The notes under the pieces: generated by a model | Seen by the model: only the letters and a program-made list of their open reading frames with translations | Databases searched by the model: none | Told to the model about the DNA's origin: nothing | Made by a program: the position numbers and the translations under genes | Source: Paraglaciecola marina | GTDB lineage: Bacteria > Pseudomonadota > Gammaproteobacteria > Enterobacterales > Alteromonadaceae | Direction: 5' to 3' | Assembly: GCF_004360155.1 (NCBI RefSeq) | Contig: NZ_SAIS01000012.1 | Location: 62,001-126,000, forward strand | Length of the DNA: 64,000 nt | Part shown: in pieces, positions 44,455 to 52,799 of the stretch | Layout: each line of letters begins with the position of its first letter | How positions within the stretch are numbered: position 1 is the first letter of the stretch

Positions 44455-45311
44455 TGGCAAAACTAGACGTTTTCCAATCAATGTGGGCTATGGAATATAA
44501 ACGCCCCGATGGCTTTGAACTAAGCCTTGAAGAAAAACTAAATAAGATAGCCAGCGCCGGCTTTAAAGGCGTAAGTTTTGATATCGGCTACCACCCGCTA
44601 GCATTAATTGAAGAAGCCATGCCCTTGCTACAAGCCCATGGTTTGGATCTAGTTTACAATGCCTTTGTTAAAAGCCCTGAGCATTACAGCGATATAATCG
44701 ACTTTGCAGCTAAACAGCCAATCAAACCAAGGTTTATCGCCATAGTTGGCCAAATTGAACCTTGGAGCGTTGAACATGTAGCTGATATCACTAAGCAGTG
44801 GATGGCCATTAGTGAACAGGCAGGCATACCTTCCCATGTGGAAATTCATCGCAATTGCATGACCAATGATTTACTTTTTACCTTACAACTCATGGAGCAA
44901 GTACCTGAACTGCTAATGGTGGCTGATTTATCACATACTTTAGTGAATCAAGAATATTACCTACCACTACACGACTTAGCCAAGCAAAGAGTATCTGAAT
45001 TTTTAACAAGAGCCGAAGCTTTCCATGGCCGTGTAGCTACCCGAGAGCAAGTACAAGTCCCTTTTATGTTTCCTCAAAACAAACCTTGGTTTGAATTATT
45101 TCAATCTTGGTGGTCAGAAGGGTTTGATAATTGGATAAGCCGTCACGGTAAGCAAAGTGACGACGCATGTGTATTTTTATGTGAGCTAGGCCCACCTGTA
45201 TATGCCATCACAGGTGCAGACGGCGAGGAGTTGAGCGACCGCTGGGAAGAAGCGCTTATCATGAGAGAAACCGTACAAAAACTATGGCAAGAATCATTAG
45301 AAAAAGCGTAG
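44454..45311 (+). CDS. TIM-barrel sugar phosphate isomerase/epimerase-like protein
   Basis: 285 residues, xylose-isomerase-like TIM barrel. VSFDIGYHPLALIE, HVEIHRNCMTND and MVADLSHTLVN carry the Glu/His/Asp that bind a divalent metal in the family. It starts overlapping the previous stop (TAATG). The family includes hydroxypyruvate isomerase, inosose dehydratase and others, so the reaction cannot be named; the place between a sulfotransferase and a 2-oxoacid decarboxylase points to a small-molecule catabolic step. Confidence 0.75.
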   Translation: MAKLDVFQSMWAMEYKRPDGFELSLEEKLNKIASAGFKGVSFDIGYHPLALIEEAMPLLQAHGLDLVYNAFVKSPEHYSDIIDFAAKQPIKPRFIAIVGQIEPWSVEHVADITKQWMAISEQAGIPSHVEIHRNCMTNDLLFTLQLMEQVPELLMVADLSHTLVNQEYYLPLHDLAKQRVSEFLTRAEAFHGRVATREQVQVPFMFPQNKPWFELFQSWWSEGFDNWISRHGKQSDDACVFLCELGPPVYAITGADGEELSDRWEEALIMRETVQKLWQESLEKA

Positions 45312-45401
45312 TATTTTGCTTGCCAGTTCACCAAACAAATATTGATTAATGTCATTGAAAACGGACCTTTCTACAATAAAAAAGAGATATAGAGAAACAA
45401 G

Positions 45402-47018
45402 ATGCAAAAACAGACCTGTGGTGAAGCACTAACTCGTTTATTACACGCTTATGGAGCCGACACAATTTTTGGCATACCTGGCGTTCATACCATTGAGCTA
45501 TACCGCGGGTTAAAAGGCTCTCCATTAAAGCATGTGACGCCCCGTCACGAACAAGGTGCCGGTTTTATGGCTGATGGCTATGCTAGGGTGACAGGAAAAC
45601 CTGGCGTATGTTTCATCATTACAGGGCCGGGCATGACCAATATAATCACCGCCATGGGCCAAGCGTTACAAGATTCTATTCCCATGTTAGTGATTTCTTC
45701 GGTTAACCGTACCCAACAGCTAGCCATGGGAGAAGGACGCTTACACGAACTGCCTAATCAATTAGCCATTACCTCAGGGGTATCTCGTTACAGCCATACC
45801 CTGTTGAGTGTAGACAATCTACCTAAAGTACTCGCCCAAGCGTTTGCTATTTTTAGCAGCCAACGACCAGGTCCGGTGCATATTGAAATACCAATCGACG
45901 TTCTCGCCCAAGATGCCAGCCATATAGACATGCAACCTTGGCCTATGCCTCAAGCACCGGCTCCTCAAGAGGCAGGGATACAAGAGGCGGTAACTATGCT
46001 AAGCCAAGCAAAGCGCCCTGTTATGATCTTAGGTGGCGGAGCTAAAAATGTCGATTTTGTAGCCCTTGAGCTTGCAGAAAAACTCAATATGCCAGTTGTA
46101 AATACTTGCAATGGAAAAGGCGTTATGCCGCCGGACCATCCGTTATCCATTGGCTCTACCCCTTCTCACCCAGCCATTCGTGAGGAGCTCGAAAAACAAG
46201 CTGATGTAGTACTTGCAGTAGGTACGGAACTGGCAGAAACCGACTATGACTTTTTCTTTTTAGGGGATTTGAATATCAGTGGCAAGCTTATACGTATTGA
46301 CATTGATAGCGCACAACTAATGCGAAACCATAAGCCAGATTTACCTATTTTATCTGATGCACAGCAAGCGCTAACGGCTATTAATATGGGCTTAGCAAGC
46401 ATTAAAACCCAAAATAGAGATATAGTGCATTCTCGTTGTGAGACTTTACGTAACAGCACTCAGGATATGAAAAAGCCCGCTTATCGTGATTTTTTCAAAA
46501 CCATCACAGATACCTTAGGAGATTGCGTTATCGTTGGCGACTCAACACAGCCTGCCTACTATGCCCAGGCCTATTATGAAACCAGCAACACAGCCCGATA
46601 TTTTCATTCAACCACTGGCTACGGTACCTTAGGTTATGCGTTTCCAGCGGCAATTGGCGCAAAAATAGGCTCACCGGAATTAGCTGTTATTGGCTTAACC
46701 GGTGACGGTGGCGGACAATTTACTCTAAATGAAATTATCACAGCAGTAGACGCAAATGTGCCTGTGATTTATATCGTGTGGAATAACCAAGGCCATGGCG
46801 AAATTCGCCGCTTTATGGATGACGCAAACGTAGAAAGAAACGGCGTAGATATTAGCCCTCCTGATTATGTGGCCCTTGCTAACGCTATGGGATGTAAAGC
46901 AGCACACGCAACTAGCCTTGTGGAGTTATCCACATTATTAAATCAAGCAGAAGCTTATGATGGGCCCTTTTTAATTGAATTTAACGAATCCGCCCTTGAT
47001 TGCGGCTACGCATTTTAG
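45402..47018 (+). CDS. Thiamine diphosphate-dependent 2-oxoacid decarboxylase, AruI-like (5-guanidino-2-oxopentanoate decarboxylase type)
   Basis: 538 residues. The TPP-activating Glu is E50 in PRHEQGAGFMADGYARV; the ThDP-binding motif is GDGGGQFTLNE ... WNNQ. FGIPGVHTIELYRGL and HEQGAGFMADGYARVTGKPGVC match AruI of Pseudomonas, which decarboxylates 2-ketoarginine to 4-guanidinobutyraldehyde, more closely than glyoxylate carboligase. A strong AruH homologue is at 61027-62220, supporting a 2-ketoarginine-type route, although the genes are 14 kb apart. Alternative: another bulky 2-oxoacid. A 90-base gap precedes it. Confidence 0.82.
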   Translation: MQKQTCGEALTRLLHAYGADTIFGIPGVHTIELYRGLKGSPLKHVTPRHEQGAGFMADGYARVTGKPGVCFIITGPGMTNIITAMGQALQDSIPMLVISSVNRTQQLAMGEGRLHELPNQLAITSGVSRYSHTLLSVDNLPKVLAQAFAIFSSQRPGPVHIEIPIDVLAQDASHIDMQPWPMPQAPAPQEAGIQEAVTMLSQAKRPVMILGGGAKNVDFVALELAEKLNMPVVNTCNGKGVMPPDHPLSIGSTPSHPAIREELEKQADVVLAVGTELAETDYDFFFLGDLNISGKLIRIDIDSAQLMRNHKPDLPILSDAQQALTAINMGLASIKTQNRDIVHSRCETLRNSTQDMKKPAYRDFFKTITDTLGDCVIVGDSTQPAYYAQAYYETSNTARYFHSTTGYGTLGYAFPAAIGAKIGSPELAVIGLTGDGGGQFTLNEIITAVDANVPVIYIVWNNQGHGEIRRFMDDANVERNGVDISPPDYVALANAMGCKAAHATSLVELSTLLNQAEAYDGPFLIEFNESALDCGYAF

Positions 47019-47029
47019 GAGTGAAAGGT

Positions 47030-48004
47030 TTGAAAGTATTTCTCAGTCGTCCATTATTTGATACCCAGTTATTAGCCTCTAGATTAGAGGACGCTGGTAT
47101 CACCTTAATTACCACAGACTCCGATGATATCTGCCCCATAGCCACTTTATTAGAACAGGCAAACGGTGCCGACGGCCTAATAACCCATACCGAAGATAAC
47201 CTAACAGCAGAAGTCATTAATCAGCTCCCTGCTAGCATCAAGATAATTGCAAATTATGGTATTGGCTTTTCTAATATAGACATAGAAGCTGCCACGAAAA
47301 AAGGCATACAAGTCACCAATACTCCTACCGATGAAGCGTTTCACGCTACCGCAGAAGCCACAGTAGCTTTATTGGTATCCATAGCAAGACAAGTCCCCGC
47401 ACTAAACGCTGAAAGGCGCGCCATGAAAACCGACCCAGCGCCTTCATTTAAGCGACCAACAGCTGTGTCAATTCGCAAAAAAGTGACGGGAATTGTTGGC
47501 CTAGGTCGTATCGGCTCCCGTGTTGCTAAGATGATGCATCATGGCTTTGACAACAGCATTATTTATTACGACCTTTATCAAAATGAAAGCCTAGAGCAAG
47601 AGCTTAATGCTGAAAATGTTCCGCTTAAAGAGTTAATGGAAACAGCAGATTTTATTTGTGTGAACATGCCCTTATCTGAGCAAACCTATGATCTAGTCTC
47701 AGCGGATATGCTGGCATTTATGAAACAAGATGCCGTACTTATTAATACCGCCAGAGCTGGCCTTGTAAATGAAGATGCCCTTATTGAACGTTTAAACAAG
47801 GGGTTATTACACGGAGCAGGCCTTGATGTTTACAGTGATAAAGTGAATGCTATCACAGCAGATAATGTCGCTCTTACCTCTCATTTTGCCAATTTCGAAA
47901 AAGAAGCCTATACCGCTATGACCAATCTGGTTATTGATAACCTAATAGGCCAACTAACTCATAAAAAACCAGTCACACCAGTGAACTCACCACTAGGACG
48001 TTAA
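47030..48004 (+). CDS. D-2-hydroxyacid dehydrogenase family protein
   Basis: 324 residues from the TTG at 47030, placed 8 bases after AGGAG; an upstream TTG at 47000 and a GTG at 47021 are in frame but overlap the previous gene or the ribosome site. NAD-binding GIVGLGRIGSR, NTARAGLVNED (catalytic Arg) and LTSHFANFE (catalytic His) are present, but the usual Glu in the DVFE motif is replaced (LDVYSDKV), so activity or substrate may differ. Adjacent genes suggest reduction of a 2-oxoacid, perhaps the decarboxylase substrate. Two bases before the permease start. Confidence 0.82.
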   Translation: MKVFLSRPLFDTQLLASRLEDAGITLITTDSDDICPIATLLEQANGADGLITHTEDNLTAEVINQLPASIKIIANYGIGFSNIDIEAATKKGIQVTNTPTDEAFHATAEATVALLVSIARQVPALNAERRAMKTDPAPSFKRPTAVSIRKKVTGIVGLGRIGSRVAKMMHHGFDNSIIYYDLYQNESLEQELNAENVPLKELMETADFICVNMPLSEQTYDLVSADMLAFMKQDAVLINTARAGLVNEDALIERLNKGLLHGAGLDVYSDKVNAITADNVALTSHFANFEKEAYTAMTNLVIDNLIGQLTHKKPVTPVNSPLGR

Positions 48005-48006
48005 TC

Positions 48007-49380
48007 ATGACAGTACAGCAAAGCTCCTCACAGAAAGAAGCCGCAACCTCCCCCATTATTTGGCTCAAACTATTGGGGTGTTCATTATTTGGCGTGTTAT
48101 TTTTTTTAGTGCCCTTTCAATATAATAACTCGTGGACCATCAGCCTAGGGGTAGTAACAAGCCTGTTTACCCAAATGATTGGTGACGACATGAAAGTTTT
48201 CACCTGTGGTGTCTTTTTCTTGGGAGCTTTGGTGGCGGTTATCTACAATCTAACCCCTAAAAGTTTTGCTAGAAAACTGCCATTAAGTGAAAAATTTATT
48301 GCCGCACATTGGTTATGGACGCTGCTGGCAATTATAGGTGGCGTAGCATCAAGCATGACGTTTTTTCAGGTAGGTCCAGACTGGGTTATATCTAAAGAGA
48401 CTGGCATAACGGCTTATATAGACGTAGCTGGTGCAATATTCTTATTAATTGGGTTAGGTTGTCTATTTTTACCCTTTCTAACGGATTATGGGCTGCTTGA
48501 TTTTATTGGCACTTTGTTGCAAAAAGCCTTTCAAAAGCTGTTTAACTTACCAGGACGAGCCACAATCGATACCCTAGCCTCATGGGTAGGCTCATCTAGT
48601 ATTGCCGTTGTGATGACAGACTACCAATACAAACAAGGCTATTACAGTGCTCGTGAATCAGCGGTTATCGCCACAAATTTCTCTGTGGTGTCTATCCCAT
48701 TTGTATTACTAACTGCTCAAGTGGCAGGAATAGAAAGTCACTTTTTACAGCTTTATGCCAGCATGATTTTTATTTGTGTTTTATGTGCCATAGTCACACC
48801 TAAATTGCCCCCTTTATCTCGGTTTAAAGATGAATATTGTGGCGGACAAGAAAAGAAACTAAATGAAGATGTAGAGTCTGGCGAAAGCCGAGTCGCTTGT
48901 GCTACACAAAGAGCCATTGCTACCGCCAAAAAAGCGCCTTCACCACTAAGCTCAATTAAAAAAGGCTTTTGGTCGATGACAGATATTTATCTAATGATGA
49001 TGCCAGCGGCTATGACAATTGAGTTTTTGACTTTATCCGTATACAGCCATACCAGCATACTGCAAACCCTGAGTTACCCATTTATATTTTTATTAGAAGC
49101 CTTGAATATTCCAGAAGCAGAAATGGCCGCACCTGGGCTGTTTATAGGGTTACTGGATCAATTTGTGCCTACAATCATTGCTGGCAGTTTAAGTGAGCCT
49201 ATCACTAAGTTTATCCTTGCTGGTTTATCAGTGACTCAACTTATATTTTTCGCTGAAACTGCCATACTGATTATGCGCTCTGCTATTCCTATTACCATTA
49301 CACAGCTAATTGCTATTTTTGCCATCAGAACCGCTATTTCATTTCCGATACTGGTTGTTATTGGTCATATGCTATTTTGA
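48007..49380 (+). CDS. YjiH-type permease with nucleoside-recognition (GATE) domain
   Basis: 457 residues, about eight to ten membrane segments (first near residue 25, then ~55, 95, 135, 170, 215, 240, 330, 400, 440). WVGSSSIAVVMTDYQYKQGYYSARESAVIATNFSVV, shortened here, is the GATE-type core (VMTDYQYKQGYY, ATNFSVVSIPF). Members with known context (E. coli YjiH) lie near peptidase genes; substrate is unproven. It is squeezed between the dehydrogenase and the Rieske gene, so it probably imports the compound used by this array. Confidence 0.78.
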   Translation: MTVQQSSSQKEAATSPIIWLKLLGCSLFGVLFFLVPFQYNNSWTISLGVVTSLFTQMIGDDMKVFTCGVFFLGALVAVIYNLTPKSFARKLPLSEKFIAAHWLWTLLAIIGGVASSMTFFQVGPDWVISKETGITAYIDVAGAIFLLIGLGCLFLPFLTDYGLLDFIGTLLQKAFQKLFNLPGRATIDTLASWVGSSSIAVVMTDYQYKQGYYSARESAVIATNFSVVSIPFVLLTAQVAGIESHFLQLYASMIFICVLCAIVTPKLPPLSRFKDEYCGGQEKKLNEDVESGESRVACATQRAIATAKKAPSPLSSIKKGFWSMTDIYLMMMPAAMTIEFLTLSVYSHTSILQTLSYPFIFLLEALNIPEAEMAAPGLFIGLLDQFVPTIIAGSLSEPITKFILAGLSVTQLIFFAETAILIMRSAIPITITQLIAIFAIRTAISFPILVVIGHMLF

Positions 49381-49471
49381 GTACGTAAAAATACATAACA
49401 TTCTTCGTATGTTTTACAGCCCCTAGCTGTGATTAGATGATACAAATATATAAGTAATAATAGGTAACATC

Positions 49472-50611
49472 ATGGAATACATAAAAACAATAACAAAAGA
49501 GCATGTCACAGCGCACGGGTTACCTGCCATAGCGTTTAAAGACAAAGACATCTACGAACAAGAATGTGACAAGATATTTGCACAGGGCTGGGCAAGTATT
49601 GGCTGTAGCCAGCAAATCAGCAAGCCAGGCGATATATTACCTATCCGTATTGCTGGGCAATCGCTCATTGCCATTCGCAATAAACAAGGGGAAATCGGAG
49701 TATTCCATAATATATGCCGCCATAAAGCCGCCCCATTAGTTGACGAACCATGCAACAAGCGCAGCCTAGTCTGTCCTTACCACAAGTGGTCCTTTAAAAT
49801 AGACGGCGAATTACTTAGCGCCCCTAGGTATTTCGGCAACGATAACAAAGTTATGACAGCCGAAGACAAAGCCGATAAAGGCTTAATCAAAGTTCGCTTT
49901 GCAGTTTGGTGGGATATTATTTTTGTGAACATAGACGGTAGAGCCGAGCCTTTTGAAGATTTCATCAAGCCATTAGACGAGCGACTCGCTATCTACCCAA
50001 AAGACGATATTCGTATGGTCAGCACCACAGATTATTCTGGCGAAGTAAACTGGAAACTTGCTGTTGATAACTTTTTAGACGGTTATCATGTCCCCTTTGT
50101 ACACTCACAAGCATGCAGTGTAGAGTCAGTGCTTGGGCAAGAAGATTTATTTTTGTCAGAGAATATTGTTGGTTTACACCTGCCCCACGGGGCCAGTGCC
50201 AAACCAGCAAAAACCGCCAAACAGTTACCACACTTTAATGGCCTACCAGAAGAGAAACAAGGCACCCAGCAATGGTTTGGAATTTTTCCTAACACCTTGT
50301 TTTTTGTAGACCCATGTTGGGTGCAAACCATAGTGGTTAAACCTATGGGCGAAACCCATACCGCAGAATCTCTTAGTGTATATGTGGTAAATGATGAAGC
50401 TGCCAGCGATGAATACGCAGCTGAAACAGGCCGCTTGCATGAGGTGTTAAACGAAGTAAATCAACAAGATATTGAGCTACTCGATAAACTTCAAATTACC
50501 CGCAGTAATAATATTGCCAACCAAGGGCACCTTAATGACGCTTGGGATCAAGTCAATATGACATTTCACCAAATGTGGCTTCAAAAAATTAATGCCACAG
50601 CAGCGAACTAG
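49472..50611 (+). CDS. Rieske non-heme iron oxygenase, alpha subunit
   Basis: 379 residues. Rieske 2Fe-2S site CRH (C82, H84) and CPYH (C101, H104); mononuclear iron ligands H206 and H211 in DGYHVPFVH with the bridging D199 (AVDNFLDG). Length and pattern match single-subunit oxygenases such as those that demethylate quaternary amines or hydroxylate small acids (CntA, Stc2, GbcA type); CntA-like enzymes use Glu as bridge, this one keeps Asp. Reductase and ferredoxin follow in the same direction, completing a three-component system. Substrate unknown. Confidence 0.9.
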   Translation: MEYIKTITKEHVTAHGLPAIAFKDKDIYEQECDKIFAQGWASIGCSQQISKPGDILPIRIAGQSLIAIRNKQGEIGVFHNICRHKAAPLVDEPCNKRSLVCPYHKWSFKIDGELLSAPRYFGNDNKVMTAEDKADKGLIKVRFAVWWDIIFVNIDGRAEPFEDFIKPLDERLAIYPKDDIRMVSTTDYSGEVNWKLAVDNFLDGYHVPFVHSQACSVESVLGQEDLFLSENIVGLHLPHGASAKPAKTAKQLPHFNGLPEEKQGTQQWFGIFPNTLFFVDPCWVQTIVVKPMGETHTAESLSVYVVNDEAASDEYAAETGRLHEVLNEVNQQDIELLDKLQITRSNNIANQGHLNDAWDQVNMTFHQMWLQKINATAAN

Positions 50612-50623
50612 GTGAGTAAGTTG

Positions 50624-50665
50624 ATGAATAAAGAAACGAACATAGTACAGAGTAATCGATTATGA
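50624..50665 (+). CDS. Possible 13-codon leader ORF coupled to the reductase gene
   Basis: ATG at 50624 with AGGTGAG 7 bases upstream reads MNKETNIVQSNRL and stops with TGA overlapping the reductase ATG (ATGA at 50662-50665). The reductase has no ribosome site of its own, so ribosomes ending here could restart. Not distinguishable from chance without expression data. Confidence 0.3.
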   Translation: MNKETNIVQSNRL

Positions 50666-51876
50666 GTTGTATCATTATAGGTGCTAGCCATGGCGGCGTT
50701 CAGGCTGCCATTAACCTGCGCGCGCAAGGATATACGGATCCTATTACACTGATTAGCGCAGACAAGGTGTTACCTTATCAAAGACCCCCTCTGTCCAAAG
50801 CGTTTTTGCAAAATACCCTGCCAGAACAAAGATTATGGCTGCGCCCTGAAACCTTTTACACGCAAAAAGACATTGATTTACGCCTAGGTACGCGGGTTGT
50901 AAAAATTGATAGACAAAAACAACTGGTAGTTTTAGATAATCAAGAGCAACTCAGCTACAGCAAACTAATACTGGCTACCGGTGCTTCAATTCGTAAATTG
51001 ACAATTCCTGGTAGCGACCTAGAAGGGGTGCATTATTTACGGGATCATCAAGACACCCTTGGCTTAAGAGACCAATTGCCAGAGGCCAATAACGCAGTTG
51101 TCATTGGTGGCGGTTACATAGGGCTAGAGGCCGCAGCGTCACTCAAAAAACTCGGCAAAAATGTCACCTTACTGATCAATAGCGAACGCCCACTGCAACA
51201 CCTTACTAGCCCAGTAGTAAGTGAATATTTGAGTGCACTACAAAAGGCAAATGGCGTAAATATTGAAGTACTTGCGGGCGCAACTGCAATAATTGGCGAG
51301 CATAACAAGGTTGTAGCAGTACAAGCTGCCAATGGTAAGCAGTATCCAGCGGATATAGTGGTAGCAGGTATAGGGGTTAACCCCGAACAGTCCCTTGCAG
51401 AAGATGCCGGATTAGCGGTAGAAAACGGCATTAAAGTAAACCAATACATGCAAACTTCAGATGCTAATATTTACGCCATTGGTGACTGTGTAAGCTTTTA
51501 TCACCCCATGTATCAAAAGCAAATGCGTATCGAGTCGGTGCAAAATGCCACAGACCAAGCTAAAACTGCAGCCTTAGCAATCTGCGGCACCTTAACGCCC
51601 TACTCAGCTACCCCATGGTTTTGGTCTGATCAATATGATGCAAAGCTACAAATTGCAGGTATATCTGCAGGTTATGATGAGGTTGTGGTCCGTGAAGAGT
51701 CTGAAAAAAGCTTGGCTGTATTCTATTTCTCTGGTGACAACCTCATAGCAGTCGACGCCATAAACCAACCTAAATCGTTTATGATCACCCGTAAATATTT
51801 ACATAGCCTACCCAAGGTGAATAAAATCAAACTGGCAGATTGCTCGCAAGATCTAAACAGTATTTTTACAGAATAA
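50662..51876 (+). CDS. FAD-dependent NAD(P)H:ferredoxin reductase of the Rieske system
   Basis: 404 residues. FAD-binding GASHGGVQAAINLRAQG, NAD-binding GGGYIGLEAAASLKKLG, and the second FAD motif IYAIGDCVSFYHP. PYQRPPLSKAFL is typical of the rubredoxin/BenC-like and putidaredoxin-reductase family. It passes electrons from NAD(P)H to the ferredoxin gene that follows after 13 bases. No proper ribosome site stands before its ATG (see the small upstream reading frame). Confidence 0.9.
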   Translation: MSCIIIGASHGGVQAAINLRAQGYTDPITLISADKVLPYQRPPLSKAFLQNTLPEQRLWLRPETFYTQKDIDLRLGTRVVKIDRQKQLVVLDNQEQLSYSKLILATGASIRKLTIPGSDLEGVHYLRDHQDTLGLRDQLPEANNAVVIGGGYIGLEAAASLKKLGKNVTLLINSERPLQHLTSPVVSEYLSALQKANGVNIEVLAGATAIIGEHNKVVAVQAANGKQYPADIVVAGIGVNPEQSLAEDAGLAVENGIKVNQYMQTSDANIYAIGDCVSFYHPMYQKQMRIESVQNATDQAKTAALAICGTLTPYSATPWFWSDQYDAKLQIAGISAGYDEVVVREESEKSLAVFYFSGDNLIAVDAINQPKSFMITRKYLHSLPKVNKIKLADCSQDLNSIFTE

Positions 51877-51889
51877 ATAGGAGTACAAA

Positions 51890-52213
51890 GTGCCAAATAT
51901 TACCTTTATTTTACCAGACGAAAGTCAGATTACGGTAGCTGCTAACGATGGCGACAGCCTAATGCAAACAGCCGTAGACAATGGCATCGAACAGATAAGC
52001 GCTGATTGCGGTGGCTGTTGCTCCTGCGCCACTTGCCACTGCTTTATTGACAACAGCTGGAAAGAAAAATTAACCCCAGCCGATGATATGGAAACCGACC
52101 TTCTTGAAAATGCCATAGACAATGTTCAAGAAAACAGTCGTCTGTCTTGCCAGATATTTCTAGCCCCAGAACACGATGGCTTAGTTGTAGAAATACCTGA
52201 AAGTGAATGGTAG
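51890..52213 (+). CDS. 2Fe-2S ferredoxin of the Rieske system
   Basis: 107 residues, start GTG at 51890 with AGGAG eight bases upstream. Putidaredoxin/adrenodoxin-type: the cluster Cys set lies in ISADCGGCCSCATCHCF with the last one in RLSCQIF. This motif has extra cysteines beyond the usual four. Its place beside oxygenase and reductase marks it as their electron carrier. It closes the plus-strand array. Confidence 0.9.
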   Translation: MPNITFILPDESQITVAANDGDSLMQTAVDNGIEQISADCGGCCSCATCHCFIDNSWKEKLTPADDMETDLLENAIDNVQENSRLSCQIFLAPEHDGLVVEIPESEW

Positions 52214-52236
52214 CAAGCCCCCTGAAATTCCAAAAC

Positions 52237-52279
52237 AAAGCAGCAAGTAAGATATTTAACTATTCTTCCTTGCTGCCTT
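52237..52279. terminator. Stem-loop between ferredoxin and convergent small gene
   Basis: Arms 52237-52251 and 52265-52279 pair over 15 positions with two mismatches (core GCAGCAAG / CTTGCTGC) around a 13-base loop. Likely ends transcripts from both sides. Confidence 0.6.
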
Positions 52280-52287
52280 TCTTCTTA

Positions 52288-52716
52288 TTAGCGATGACTA
52301 TAATCATTTCCAAACTCTTTGGTAATATGCTGTAAATATCTGTCAAAATCATGTTTTTTCAAATAATGATTTAACATAGCGACAGGTTTTGCCACGTAAT
52401 CACAATAATTACATTCAATTTTTTCTTCAGGATGTTTTTTCGCTACTTGCTCAAGCTTATCTTGAATCAGCTCATGCCTTTGTTGTAAACCGAACACCCC
52501 AGCCTTAATCACGTAGACGTCGGTCGATGGGTCTTTTTCCATGTAGCCGTAATCAACTAAAGCCCTTCTTAAGTGATCGATAGCGTACATAGGCTGGGAT
52601 AAATATTGATAGCTGACGATTGTGGAAATTAAACTATCTAATGCTGCCTTTTCATAGGTACGAGCAGTCATATTTGACAAAATAAATTCAGCTATTTCTT
52701 TTTTCTTAATCTTCAT
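52288..52716 (-). CDS. Unknown protein with a C2H2-like zinc finger
   Basis: 142 residues, not recognised. The N-terminal half is helical and could be a winged-helix type (KKKEIAEFILSNMTARTYE). Residues ~108-127 read CNYCDYVAKPVAMLNHYLKKH, i.e. CxxC followed by H-x4-H after 11 residues, a C2H2-like zinc finger that is unusual in bacteria. No signal or membrane segment. Possibly a DNA- or RNA-binding protein; convergent with the Rieske array, so its link to it is unclear. Confidence 0.68.
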   Translation of the reverse strand: MKIKKKEIAEFILSNMTARTYEKAALDSLISTIVSYQYLSQPMYAIDHLRRALVDYGYMEKDPSTDVYVIKAGVFGLQQRHELIQDKLEQVAKKHPEEKIECNYCDYVAKPVAMLNHYLKKHDFDRYLQHITKEFGNDYSHR

Positions 52717-52799
52717 AGGCTCAAGCTTTCAGCGATAATTAAAGAGATTCATACCCATCAAGGAGCTGCAATTGGGTACCCAGTCATTCTTCACTAACA

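Noticed and set aside
45402-47018. Glyoxylate carboligase (Gcl) with the TIM-barrel gene as hydroxypyruvate isomerase
   Set aside because: The gene order tempts, but the N-terminal third and HEQGAGFMADGYARV text match the AruI type, and no tartronate semialdehyde reductase of the usual kind is adjacent.
50019-50440. Reverse-strand ORFs within the Rieske gene
   Set aside because: Overlapping shadows of a strong coding gene, no recognisable protein text.
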